In this document: piece by piece, positions 15,154 through 23,715 of the stretch
How positions within the stretch are numbered: position 1 is the first letter of the stretch
Layout: every line of letters begins with the position of its first letter
Source of the DNA: Cystobacter fuscus DSM 2262
Lineage (GTDB): Bacteria; Myxococcota; Myxococcia; Myxococcales; Myxococcaceae
NCBI RefSeq assembly: GCF_000335475.2
Contig: NZ_ANAH02000010.1
Location: forward strand, 310,001-374,000
Direction: 5' to 3'
DNA: 64,000 nucleotides
Program-made: the position numbers and the translations under genes
The notes under the pieces: model-generated
Seen by the model: the letters and a program-made list of their open reading frames with translations, nothing else
Database searches by the model: none
What the model was told of the DNA's origin: nothing

Positions 15154-16494
15154 TCACGCCGCGGCCAGCAGCACGCCCGCGGCGATGACTCCCACCGCGT
15201 AGCTCACCTTGTCCTTGAGCGCGAACACGAGCGGGTCCTCGTTCACCTGTCCCCGGTGCGCCAGCAGCCACACCCGGCCCACCCAGTACAACATCACCGG
15301 ACACAGGAGCCAGAGCCGTCCCGGGTGCGCATAGAGCGCCGTCACTTCCTTGCTGGTGATGTAGAGCGCGAGCACCAGCACGGACAGGTAGCCACTGGAG
15401 ACGCCGAGCGCGGCGAGCTGCTCGTAATCCCCGGACACGTAGCCCCGTCCGTGCGCCACCGACTCGTTGGCCAGCCGCAGCCGCCGCACCTCGCTCAGCC
15501 GCTTGACCAGCGCGAGCGACAAGAAGAGGAACATGGAGAAGCTGAACAGCCAGCTCGACGTGGGGATGCCCACCGCGAGCGAGCCTCCCAGGATGCGCAC
15601 CGTGTACAGCCCGGCGAGCACCAGCACGTCCAGCATCATCACCTGCTTGAGATAGAACGAGTAAGCGATCGTGATGAGGTAGTACGTGCCCAGCAGGGCG
15701 AGGAACTCGCGCGGCAGCAGCAGGGCCACCGCCGCGCCCGCGCCCAATAGCCCCAGCCCCAGCCACGGCCCCGCGCCCAGCGGCAGCGCTCCCGACGCGA
15801 AGGGCCGGCGGCGCTTGCTCGGGTGCTGGCGGTCCGCGTCCAGGTCGAGCAAGTCGTTGAGCACGTACACGCTGGAGGCGCACAGGCTGAAGGCGATCAC
15901 CCCCAGCAGCGCGCGCAGGAACAGGGGCGCGCTCAGCGCCTTGTGCGCGGCGAACAGCGGCACGAACACGAGCACGTTCTTGGCCCACTGGTGCACGCGC
16001 AGCGCCTTGAACAGCGCGCGCACGCGGGGCATGAACGGGGGCGCGTGACGCGCTTCCTCGTGCGGGGCGCCGAGCGTCTCGCGCAGCCGGGCCTCGCGCA
16101 GGGCGCCGGACAGCTCCCGGGTGCCATCGCTCGCGAGCACCGTCTCGAAGAGGCCCAGGTGCGCGGCCACCGCGTCCGCCACGCGCTGGTCCGCCACCGT
16201 GGCCAGCACCAACCGGCGTCCGCTCGCCTTCTCCTCGGTGAGCCGCGACAGCAGCGCCTCGTCATAGGGCAGCCGCGCGGGATCCAACTCCACGTGCCGC
16301 GCCACCTCCGCCCGGCAGAAGGCCCGGCCCCGGAGGCGCCACCCCAGCGCGGCGGGAATCAGGTGCGGCTGACGCTTGATCAGCCGCACGAGCCCCTCAT
16401 GCAGCGAGTCCGTGCGGATGAGCACTCCGTCCAGCTCGGTGACGAGCGCCGGGGCATCGGGGGCGGGGGTCGCGGAGGGCATGGGGGTCGGCAT
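15154..16494 (-). CDS. UbiA-family prenyltransferase with truncated HAD-like N-terminus
   Basis: A 446-residue membrane enzyme. Residues about 18-150 resemble a haloacid dehalogenase domain (TELDGVLIRTDSLHEG, LVLATVADQRVADAV, FETVLASDGTRELSG). The nucleophile Asp of DxDG is Glu, and the usual C-terminal GDSxxD part is missing. From about 165 the UbiA domain follows (RVHQWAKNVLVFVPLFAAH), with the Asp-rich prenyl-phosphate site NDLLDLDADRQHPSKRRRP and LDVLVLAGLYTVRILGG, plus about eight membrane helices. This resembles the decaprenyl-phosphate phosphoribosyltransferase branch. Together with the DprE1/DprE2-like genes it would make a lipid-linked pentose. Start ATG 16494 is chosen; ATG 16482 is also possible. 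Confidence 0.85.
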   Translation of the reverse strand: MPTPMPSATPAPDAPALVTELDGVLIRTDSLHEGLVRLIKRQPHLIPAALGWRLRGRAFCRAEVARHVELDPARLPYDEALLSRLTEEKASGRRLVLATVADQRVADAVAAHLGLFETVLASDGTRELSGALREARLRETLGAPHEEARHAPPFMPRVRALFKALRVHQWAKNVLVFVPLFAAHKALSAPLFLRALLGVIAFSLCASSVYVLNDLLDLDADRQHPSKRRRPFASGALPLGAGPWLGLGLLGAGAAVALLLPREFLALLGTYYLITIAYSFYLKQVMMLDVLVLAGLYTVRILGGSLAVGIPTSSWLFSFSMFLFLSLALVKRLSEVRRLRLANESVAHGRGYVSGDYEQLAALGVSSGYLSVLVLALYITSKEVTALYAHPGRLWLLCPVMLYWVGRVWLLAHRGQVNEDPLVFALKDKVSYAVGVIAAGVLLAAA

Positions 16495-16609
16495 GGGAAT
16501 CGGGCCGGAGGGTAGCGCGCCAGGCCGAGCCCGTGCCTCATTTCTCTGTCCGGCCGCCCTGGTCGTCAGGGCAGGGGGCGGACATCCCCCCCTCGCTCCG
16601 TGCCCCGGC

Positions 16610-17650
16610 TCACTCCGCGCGGGCGATGACGAGCGTCTGCAGCGGCACGTGGCGCATCGGCCGGGCGCTCTCGATGCGGAAGCCCGCGTCGCCCAGGAAG
16701 CCCTCCAGTTCCGCGGGCGTGTACGCCGCCGCCTTCGAGGTGAGGAAGTAGTGCAGGCCGATGAGCGGTGCGGCGCTCGGCGGCTTCTCCACGTCCTCGC
16801 GCAGGTACTCGAGCACCGCCAGCGTCCCCTTGGGCGCGAGCGCGGCGCGCACCCGGCGCAGGAGCGCCACGTTCTGCGCGGGGGACAGGTGGTGCACCAC
16901 CTGGAAGAGCAGCACCCCGTCATACGGCCCCCCCAACTCGGCGGTGAGCACATCGCCCTCCTGGTGCGTCACCAGGTGCGACAGCTGGGCCTGGGCGATG
17001 ACCTCCCGGCCCACCCGGACGCTGCCCTCCAGGTCCAGCACCGTGGCCGTCAGCCCCCGGTTGCGCCGGCACAGCTCCGCGGCGAACCACCCATGTGCCC
17101 CTCCCAGATCCAACACCCGCCGGGCTCCCCGGGGCAGCGGAATGGCACGGGCCACCTCGGGCGCGGACAGCCGCGCCATCTGGTACATGGCGAGGATGTA
17201 GGAGCGCCAGCGCGGGTCCTCCGGCGCGAACTGGTGGATGTCCACCGCCTGGCCCGTGCGCACCGCGTCCTCCATGTGGCCCCACCACTCCCATTGGGTG
17301 TAGTTGAAGTCCAGGAAGCCGCCCACGTACTGGGACGAGCGCGGATCCAACCAGCGCCGGGCCCGGTCCGCCAGCCGGTAGCGGCCCTTCTTGCGCTCCA
17401 CGGCCTCGCACGCCTCCAGCGCCTCGAGCAGCGCGCGCGTGCCCTCCGGGGCCAGCTTCAACCGCGCCGCCAGCTCCTCCACCGTGGCCTGTCCGTCCGC
17501 GAGCGCGCCGAAGATGCCCAGACGCTCACCGGCCATCAGCGTGCGCGCCGCCATCATCCCGAAGAAGGCGTGCGCCAGGGGCTGGGGCGCCAGGTTGAAC
17601 CAGTCGGCGAAGCGCTCGATCAGGTTGTCCGCCTTGAGTCCGAGCCTCAT
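16610..17650 (-). CDS. SAM-dependent methyltransferase (winged-helix plus class I fold)
   Basis: A 346-residue protein built like family-2 O-methyltransferases. It has an N-terminal winged-helix dimerisation domain (AARTLMAGERLGIFGALAD, TVEELAARLKLAPEGTRALL, about 33-80) and a C-terminal SAM fold with VLDLGGAHGWFAAEL (glycine motif), TVLDLEGSV, VLLFQVVHHLSP and GTLAVLEY. Target unknown: small molecule or lipid. GGGAGGAGG lies just before ATG 17650. It is the first gene of the minus-strand group leading to the UbiA/DprE1/DprE2 genes, 115 nt before the next start, so co-transcription is likely but not certain. Confidence 0.8.
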   Translation of the reverse strand: MRLGLKADNLIERFADWFNLAPQPLAHAFFGMMAARTLMAGERLGIFGALADGQATVEELAARLKLAPEGTRALLEALEACEAVERKKGRYRLADRARRWLDPRSSQYVGGFLDFNYTQWEWWGHMEDAVRTGQAVDIHQFAPEDPRWRSYILAMYQMARLSAPEVARAIPLPRGARRVLDLGGAHGWFAAELCRRNRGLTATVLDLEGSVRVGREVIAQAQLSHLVTHQEGDVLTAELGGPYDGVLLFQVVHHLSPAQNVALLRRVRAALAPKGTLAVLEYLREDVEKPPSAAPLIGLHYFLTSKAAAYTPAELEGFLGDAGFRIESARPMRHVPLQTLVIARAE

Positions 17651-17861
17651 GCCTCCTCCCGTCTGTTCCGGAGGGGTGCCGGGGGGGCGGCGAGCGGACG
17701 GGCGGAGGGGGATGACCAGGTGCTTCGCTTCAAGGGCAGTCCTTCATGGGGGCATCCCATCGAGTCGGGGACCCCCGACCTTACCCGCCCGGACGCTGGG
17801 ATGCATCAGCGGCAAGAGAGGGCCTCCCGGGACAGATGGCTTTTGGTAGGGTGGGTATGAG

Positions 17862-19211
17862 ATGGCCCCCCGAATTCTCGTCGTCGATGACAACCCGGAG
17901 CTGCTTTCTCTCCTCGTTCAGCTTCTCGAGGACGAGGGATATGAGGTGTCCGGGGTGGGCAGGGGCGCGCAGGCGGTGGAGAAGGCGCGCGGCCAGCCAC
18001 CCGCCGCGGCCGTGCTCGATCTCCTGCTGCCCGACATGATGGGCTTCCAGGTGGCGGACGCGCTGCGCAAGCAGCAGCCCCAGCTCCCGCTCATCTTCAT
18101 CACCGGCGTCTTCAAGGGCGGCAAGCACGCGGTGGACGCCCGGCAGAAGTACGCCCCCGCCGACTACTTCGAGAAGCCCTTCGATGCCGCCCGGCTGTTG
18201 GAGGCGGTGCGCCGGGCGGTGCCGTACACCAAACCCGCGCCGGCGCCAGCGCCGGAGGCCGCTCCCGCGGGGGGTGATGCCTTCGAGGACGTGGACCTCG
18301 ACATCGACGTGGAGGAGGAGGGGACCCAAGACACGTTGGAGCTCACCGGCCGCGTCAAGGTGACGGGCGGCAACCTCACCGCGGAAATCCGTGGCGCGAA
18401 TCTCACCGCGGCTCCGCTGGTGCCCTCGGGGCCCGCCGCGCTGGTGCGTCCTCCGCCTCCACCGGGAGGCCGCCCGGCACAGCCTCGGCCCGCGCCGGTG
18501 GCTCCTCCGAGCAGCCGCCGTGGAGAGCTCCGGGACAACCTGCCCGCGCTCATCACCGCCTTCTACCTGTCGCGCGAGACGGGTGAGTTGGGCCTGCAGC
18601 GCGGCAAGGTGAAGAAGGTGGTGTACTTCGAGCGGGGCATGCCCGTGTTCGCCCTGTCCAACCTGCTGGCGGACCGCTTCGGCTCGTTCCTCGTGCGCGT
18701 GGGGAAGATCAAACCCGAGCAGCTCGAGGACGCGGCGGCCGTGGCGGCGGCGAGCCAGCGGCGCACGGGCGACGTGCTGGTGGAGCGGGGGCTGCTCAAG
18801 GACACCGAGCGCATGTACTACGTGGGCCAGCAGGTGAAGGCCATCATCTACTCGCTCTTCGCGTGGGAGGACGGCACCTGGGTGATGAGCTTCAAGGAGA
18901 AGGCCGCCGCCGAGTCCATCAAGCTGGACGCGCACCCGGCCAACCTCATCGTCCGGGGCGTGAAGAAGCTCTACAAGCCCGAGCGCCTGCGCGGAATGAT
19001 CCAGCCCGAGGACAGGCTGATCCCCTCAGTGGCCCCGGCCTATCAGCTCGAGGACGTGGACCTGGAGCGCTGGGAGACGGAGCTGCTGCCCAGGGTCGAT
19101 GGCCACCGCACCGTGGCGGAGCTGCTCGCGCTCGCCAACCGTCCGGAGCCCGTCGTCCAGGGCTTCCTCGTGGCGCTCATGTCCCTGGGAATGCTGGAGC
19201 GGCAGGGCTGA
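17862..19211 (+). CDS. Response regulator with DUF4388 (PATAN-like) output domain
   Basis: A 449-residue cytoplasmic protein. Residues 1-120 are a receiver domain with acidic pair Asp9/Asp10, phospho-acceptor Asp53 (VLDLLLPDMMG), Thr81 and Lys105 (FEKPF). A Pro/Ala-rich linker spans about 125-220. A DUF4388 domain follows (ELRDNLPALITAFYLSRETG, KVKKVVYFERGMPVFALS), then a helical region ending in DGHRTVAELLALANRPEPVV. DUF4388 proteins are abundant in myxobacteria and linked to signalling and motility, with no known catalysis. It is divergent from the methyltransferase gene. Confidence 0.88.
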   Translation: MAPRILVVDDNPELLSLLVQLLEDEGYEVSGVGRGAQAVEKARGQPPAAAVLDLLLPDMMGFQVADALRKQQPQLPLIFITGVFKGGKHAVDARQKYAPADYFEKPFDAARLLEAVRRAVPYTKPAPAPAPEAAPAGGDAFEDVDLDIDVEEEGTQDTLELTGRVKVTGGNLTAEIRGANLTAAPLVPSGPAALVRPPPPPGGRPAQPRPAPVAPPSSRRGELRDNLPALITAFYLSRETGELGLQRGKVKKVVYFERGMPVFALSNLLADRFGSFLVRVGKIKPEQLEDAAAVAAASQRRTGDVLVERGLLKDTERMYYVGQQVKAIIYSLFAWEDGTWVMSFKEKAAAESIKLDAHPANLIVRGVKKLYKPERLRGMIQPEDRLIPSVAPAYQLEDVDLERWETELLPRVDGHRTVAELLALANRPEPVVQGFLVALMSLGMLERQG

Positions 19212-19249
19212 GCCGAAGAGGCCGGACACGTGACGGTGTCTGTCTTTCG

Positions 19250-19882
19250 TCAGAAGAGGATGCAGTCGAACTTCTCGATGACGGCCTTGAGTTCCTCGGG
19301 TGTGGTTTCGAGTTGCCTGGCCAGGGTCGGGGCGTGTTCGGTCAAGGCCATGGTGCGGGGGGGTTGTTTGTGGAGCTTCTCCATGACGACGTCACCCACC
19401 AGTCCTGGCCACGTGGCGCGGCGGAGTTCGGGGGCTTTGCGGATGGGGTCCAGGATGGTGAAGCAGGGCCACTTGGGAAAACGTAAGGTCGAGGGGTCAC
19501 AGCCCATGAAGCGACAGCCGTCCAGCCGCGCTTCGGAGAAATCACAGTCCTCGATGGACCCGTGCTGATACCACGGCAGGCTCGTGTACTCAGGCCAGTA
19601 CCCAAAGTCGCACCCTGACAGGCGCCCCTTGACGCGGCAGCCCTTGAGGGACGCGGCCACCCAGGTCTGGTAGTTCTTCAACTCCTGCTTCACCTCGAAG
19701 GTACAGTCGATGAAGCGGGGTTGCTTGAGGCTCAGGCGCCGGGCGGACACCTTCAGCACGAGGGTACAGTTCCTCAGAATCAGGTTGGGGCCGAGGATGT
19801 AGTTCGCCTTCGGGTCCGTCAGCTCCAGCCGCTCGTTTTCGATTTCCCGGTCGTTGAAGACGATATTACCGAGCCAATCCAT
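19250..19882 (-). CDS. Pentapeptide-like protein; candidate immunity protein to SitA-like toxin
   Basis: A 210-residue cytoplasmic protein starting at ATG 19882 (MDWLGNIVFND). Its first half carries loose pentapeptide-type repeats (LILRNCTLVLK, PRFIDCTFEVK, ASLKGCRVKGRLSGCDFGY, GSIEDCDFSEARLDGCRFMGCD) that suggest a short right-handed helix. The C-terminal 70 residues are helical. It starts 10 nt after the toxin-like gene in the same orientation, the position expected of an immunity gene. No enzymatic motif is visible. Immunity is inferred from position and size. Confidence 0.6.
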   Translation of the reverse strand: MDWLGNIVFNDREIENERLELTDPKANYILGPNLILRNCTLVLKVSARRLSLKQPRFIDCTFEVKQELKNYQTWVAASLKGCRVKGRLSGCDFGYWPEYTSLPWYQHGSIEDCDFSEARLDGCRFMGCDPSTLRFPKWPCFTILDPIRKAPELRRATWPGLVGDVVMEKLHKQPPRTMALTEHAPTLARQLETTPEELKAVIEKFDCILF

Positions 19883-19892
19883 CGCCGCCCCT

Positions 19893-21572
19893 TCAGAAGG
19901 TGAGCATCCGGAAGAACTCACCCGCCATGCGCCTGCCATGTCGTGCGAGGTTCGACGCCGTCCCTGAAAGAATCTCGTACTTGCGACCGTTCGCCGGGTC
20001 AACCACGTCGACGCCCTTGCTCAGGCTGAAGTCGTAGAGGTGCTCGAACTGCGTTTTCACCTGCTGTTGCACGTAGCGGCCCCGGGCCTCGCGCTCCAAG
20101 AGGCGCGCCTGCCAGTACTCGCCCTTCTTCAGGGCCCGTTCAATGGCCCGCTGCTCGTTCCGGCTGAGCTTGTCTGGCCCCCACTGCTTGGCGGCACGGG
20201 TGACGGCTTCCTGGAGCTGGTCGCCCACCTTGTCATGGGGCGGAATGTCCGCGAGAGACTTGCCGCGCGGCACGTGCCAGCGCTGGCCGTCGCTCAGCTC
20301 CATCTGTCGGTTGCCGCCTCGGTGTTGCAACACGGTGGTGGCGGAGCGGCCACCTGGGGCCCTTGCCGCCCCTGGGCCCGTTTTCTGCTTGAGCAGCACC
20401 ACCGCCAGCGGGCCCTGCGGAGACAGGGCCACCGTGTCCACCGCCACCACCGCGTGGGCCAGCGCCTCGCCCTGTGCCCACTCCTCCACGCCCGCCCGTC
20501 GCAGCACGCCGGCTCCGCCCTGGGCCTCCCAACGCGCCGAGGCCAGGCCATGGCCCGGCAATGACTTCACCCGCGTCGCCACCTCTCCCAAGGTGCGCCC
20601 GCTGAGTGTGGCCACCGCCAGAATCATCGCTCGCGCCGCGTCCTCGCCCAGCACCCGGCCGAAGTCCGCGCCCGCCGCGCGCAACTCCGCGAAGGTACTC
20701 GCCTCGTGCGCCGCCATGGCCATTCGGCTGTACCCGTCCATCAGCCCCCACACGGTCTCCAGCCCCAGCCAGCCCACCAGAATGACTGTCAAGGTAGCGG
20801 CCAGGGCCTTGGTGGTCGGCTCGGGTGCCACCCAGAGCAGGCAGTAGAGCGTCACCGTCCAGGCGACCAGGGACACCACTGCTCTCGGGTCCAGCAGCTC
20901 GCGCGCCAGGGCCGCGCGTGTCTCGTCGAGTACCGGGCCCAGGGCCAGCGCCAGCGCCAGGACGCGCCGGTCATCCGTGCGCAGGAACGGACCGTCCTCC
21001 AGCAGGCACAGGCAGTCCCCGCCACCTCGGGGCACGCACCATGAGAGATAGCTGTCGCGCAGGGCGGCATCGGCCTCGGGTGTCAGGGGCTCGGGGCCGA
21101 ACTGGTCCAGGGGCACGAAGGTGTACGTCCGCTCACCGTAGCGCTCCATCAACCACTGGCCCGCCATCTCCATGTGCTCGGCCTCTGGCGGGAGCTGGTG
21201 CGAGAGCGAGATCAACTCGCGCGCGGTTTCGCGAGGGCTGCCCGTCACTCGCATGTCTCGGGAGAGCCGCTGGAAGGCGCGCCGGAAGTCGGCCGGGAGC
21301 AGGGGCACGGGGCGGGAGGCGGAGGCGCTCGGCTCCAGGAAGTCCACGGTGTAGATGCGGGCTGACTCGAAGCCCGGCTCGGCGGCGAGAGCGACTCCCT
21401 GCCGGAGGGTCGGGGGAGGCTCGGACGGCGTGGTTCGGCCCGTCGAGAGACTGTCGCGAGGCACACCCGTGGCACACGCACTGTGCAGCAGGAGGGTGAG
21501 GATGAACCAGACGCCCACCAGGGGGCGCAGGCGGCTGCCCACTGGGAGTGAGCCAACAGGGTTCAGGGACAC
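19893..21572 (-). CDS. SitA-like polymorphic lipoprotein toxin
   Basis: A 559-residue protein. GTG 21572 sits 6 nt after GGAGGTGA. It has a lipoprotein-type signal (FILTLLLHSAC) with a weak lipobox (His before Ser). Two or three hydrophobic helices lie at about 235-285 (AWTVTLYCLLWVA, LTVILVGWLGLETVWGLM), followed by EALAHAVVAVDTVALSPQGP. The C-terminal module starts near 440 (GQRWHVPRGKSLADIPPHDK) and ends KYEILSGTASNLARHGRR. This layout matches SitA toxins of Myxococcus, lipoproteins with variable C-terminal toxin domains that are passed between kin by outer-membrane exchange. A nuclease-type C-terminus is a guess. The small gene immediately downstream would be its immunity gene. Confidence 0.65.
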   Translation of the reverse strand: MSLNPVGSLPVGSRLRPLVGVWFILTLLLHSACATGVPRDSLSTGRTTPSEPPPTLRQGVALAAEPGFESARIYTVDFLEPSASASRPVPLLPADFRRAFQRLSRDMRVTGSPRETARELISLSHQLPPEAEHMEMAGQWLMERYGERTYTFVPLDQFGPEPLTPEADAALRDSYLSWCVPRGGGDCLCLLEDGPFLRTDDRRVLALALALGPVLDETRAALARELLDPRAVVSLVAWTVTLYCLLWVAPEPTTKALAATLTVILVGWLGLETVWGLMDGYSRMAMAAHEASTFAELRAAGADFGRVLGEDAARAMILAVATLSGRTLGEVATRVKSLPGHGLASARWEAQGGAGVLRRAGVEEWAQGEALAHAVVAVDTVALSPQGPLAVVLLKQKTGPGAARAPGGRSATTVLQHRGGNRQMELSDGQRWHVPRGKSLADIPPHDKVGDQLQEAVTRAAKQWGPDKLSRNEQRAIERALKKGEYWQARLLEREARGRYVQQQVKTQFEHLYDFSLSKGVDVVDPANGRKYEILSGTASNLARHGRRMAGEFFRMLTF

Positions 21573-21751
21573 GGCTCACCTCCGGCGGTGACGTGGTTTG
21601 TCAGCCATCGCTCCGCCATCACATGGACGTGTGGGCGTGCTCGTCAAGCGCGATGAAGGTGTTCAAACACCTCGTCATGGCTTCTCGTGTCGTCGCGCGA
21701 GGGGGCGCAACCGCTGCTCGGTCGGCGTGCCCGGGCCAGCGGCCCGCTGAG

Positions 21752-22046
21752 TCATTGCTCGGCCGCGGTGGCGGCTCCTCCCGCGCCACTCGCGGCGGCC
21801 CCGCTCTCGTTCCTGTCGGGGCCTCTGTCATTCCAGGTGTCGTCTTCACTCTGGGGCGCCTCGGAGTACTCGAGCACCGCCGCCCTCCATTGACGCGAGC
21901 CGCAGCGGTCACAAGCCTGTCGGGGCGGCTCGTCGTGCTCGACGGTCGTCGCAGTAGTTGCAGGTCAGGGATGACGGCATGCAGGCTCGGCTCGGTCTCG
22001 GGCGTGGGGGGAAGCACGGAGAGCCCGGGCTTGGATTTGTGGTCTC
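21752..22046 (-). pseudogene. Frameshifted zinc-ribbon-like remnant in the 21.6-22.1 kb gap
   Basis: The 542-bp stretch between the toxin gene and the ATP-grasp gene has no intact gene. On the minus strand one frame reads LSVLPPTPETEPSLHAVIPD and a second, one base out of phase, continues as TVEHDEPPRQACDRCGSRQW, then LEYSEAPQSEDDTWNDRG to a TGA at 21752. The second part has a CxxC and no usable start codon, so a single-base deletion near 21945 (or a sequencing error) would explain both. Boundaries are approximate and identity unknown. Confidence 0.35.
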
Positions 22047-22114
22047 CACGTACACGCGTCTCAACTGACCCAGGTGCTCGATGCCCGAGGCCCGGAGCGG
22101 CAACGGCCACGACC

Positions 22115-23098
22115 TCAAGTATTGGACGTGTTCACCCTCCGCGCACGCCGGGCACAGTCGATGATGTGCAGGAGGAAGTCCCGGTGCCCGTGTGGTTGGA
22201 GTGACAGGATGAAGTCGGCGCTTCCCGGCTGGTCCGGAGGGTAGAACACGCCCGGGTTCGCGTTGCAGTCGAGCATGAACAACTGGCCCGCGTCGTCCAT
22301 GCGGATGTCACAGCGGCAATAGCCGCGGGCATTCACGGCCGAGAAGGTCCGCTGGGCGATGTCACCCAACCGCTTCACGAGTCCCTCATCGGTCACGGGA
22401 CGGGTGTTCATGGCCTCGTAGTTCATCCACTTGAGATCGAAGTGCTTGAACGTCTCCCCTTCCGGAAAGTGGATCTCCACCGGGGGGTGCACCCAGGGCG
22501 CGTGCTCTCCCGGCCGGGGCTCGGAGACGAGCACGGTGAACTCGCGCCCCTCGATGAACTCCTCGAGGAGCACTCCGCCGAAGCGGGAGAGGGTCCGCCC
22601 GGCCCGCTCGAGCAAGGCCTCCCGGTTGTCGACCCGCGAGTCCTGCTCGATTCCGATACTGGCGTAGCCGGAGTGCGGCTTGACCAGGAGGGGGAAGCGC
22701 AGCTCGCCGGCGGCTTGCTCGACCGTGGCCAGCTCCGAGGCGAAGCGATAACCCGGCGTGCTGATGCCCTGGTTCAACCAGGCGTGTTTGTGCTCTTCGC
22801 GTGAGGCCGCGTAGAAGTGTGAGTCCGCCCCCGTGAAGGGCAATCCCAACCGTTCCAGGTGTTGGATGACTTCGACTCCCGCGATGTCCTCGTCCGGTGC
22901 TCCATCACAGAGGTTGATGAACGCATCGAAGTCCTCCTTCGCGAGCTGCTCGAGCACCTCCCGCGCGTTGGCACGTGTCAGGGGCTGGCGCGACCAGGTG
23001 TGGTCAGGCAACCACCAGGAGGGATCGACGGCGGGATCGATGTCCTTGTAGGGGGACTGGGAGCCCTCGTAGGAGGAGTACAGGGTACAGAGTCGCAT
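22115..23098 (-). CDS. ATP-grasp ligase, D-Ala-D-Ala ligase-like
   Basis: A 327-residue ATP-grasp enzyme. The ATP-grasp core is visible: FPLLVKPHSGYASIGIEQDS (nucleotide-binding lysine), GVLLEEFIEGREFTVLV, then FSAVNARGYCRCDIRMDDAGQLFMLDCNANPG, where the Asp and Asn/Asn-Pro-Gly bind metal as in D-Ala-D-Ala ligase. The N-terminal domain (MRLCTLYSSYEGS, INLCDGAPDEDIAGVEVI) fits the same superfamily, but the short C-terminus and absence of a MurC/Ddl neighbourhood argue against the housekeeping ligase. A peptide-ligase or amino-acid-ligase role is more likely. ATG 23098 has only a weak ribosome site. Confidence 0.8.
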   Translation of the reverse strand: MRLCTLYSSYEGSQSPYKDIDPAVDPSWWLPDHTWSRQPLTRANAREVLEQLAKEDFDAFINLCDGAPDEDIAGVEVIQHLERLGLPFTGADSHFYAASREEHKHAWLNQGISTPGYRFASELATVEQAAGELRFPLLVKPHSGYASIGIEQDSRVDNREALLERAGRTLSRFGGVLLEEFIEGREFTVLVSEPRPGEHAPWVHPPVEIHFPEGETFKHFDLKWMNYEAMNTRPVTDEGLVKRLGDIAQRTFSAVNARGYCRCDIRMDDAGQLFMLDCNANPGVFYPPDQPGSADFILSLQPHGHRDFLLHIIDCARRARRVNTSNT

Positions 23099-23211
23099 GG
23101 GCTGGTTCCGTACGTTCCGACTGCCGTGACACTGCTCCGAGTCTGCCCTACTTCCAAGGAGCCGTCCCGGACTCCGCCCGCTGGCGCCGAAGCGGCGCCC
23201 TGACTCGCGCC

Positions 23212-23589
23212 TCAGTCGTTCATGATGAAGCGCACCGCGTCGACGAGCGCCGCCGCGATGCCCATCTCCTGAATGGCTCGCAACTCGCCCCCATCGAGCC
23301 ACACCCCATGGCAGCGCTCGCAGGCGTCGAGCAGCACGTGCCGATCGCGCTCACTGCGCACCTTCTTCATGACCTGGCGGGGAGGGCACCGGGGGCACGC
23401 CAGCTCGCGTGCCTGGACCTCCTCGGACGGCAGCGTGCGCCACTCGAAGAGCCGCACGTTCACGGTCGACTCCAACAGCTTCAGGTCCTCACCCTCGAGC
23501 CAGTGTCCCTCGCAGTGAGGGCACTGGGCCGCCTCCACCTCATCCAGGCGCGTGGGGGCCATCTCCTTGTCGCAGCGGGGGCAGTGCAT
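23212..23589 (-). CDS. Tandem TFIIB-type zinc-ribbon protein
   Basis: A 125-residue protein with two CxxC...CxxC zinc ribbons: CPRCDKEMAP...CPHCEGHWLEGEDL (residues 3-36) and CPRCPPRQVMKKV...CERCHGVWLDGGEL (about 65-104). The W(L/F)(D/E)xGEL signature after each second CxxC is typical of the zf-TFIIB family found in small bacterial proteins of unknown function. No membrane segment. It is divergent from the propeller lipoprotein gene, so a shared regulatory gap of 126 bp separates them. Confidence 0.8.
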   Translation of the reverse strand: MHCPRCDKEMAPTRLDEVEAAQCPHCEGHWLEGEDLKLLESTVNVRLFEWRTLPSEEVQARELACPRCPPRQVMKKVRSERDRHVLLDACERCHGVWLDGGELRAIQEMGIAAALVDAVRFIMND

Positions 23590-23715
23590 GGTGTCTCCTA
23601 CCGTACGGTATCAAGCCTCGAAGGCGGAAGACGACGCCTCCCCGCCCCCCGCTTTCTGTCGGTGAGCGCCGTCGGCCCGAGACTTGCGAGCAGTCCCCCG
23701 TCAACGGAGGGACGG

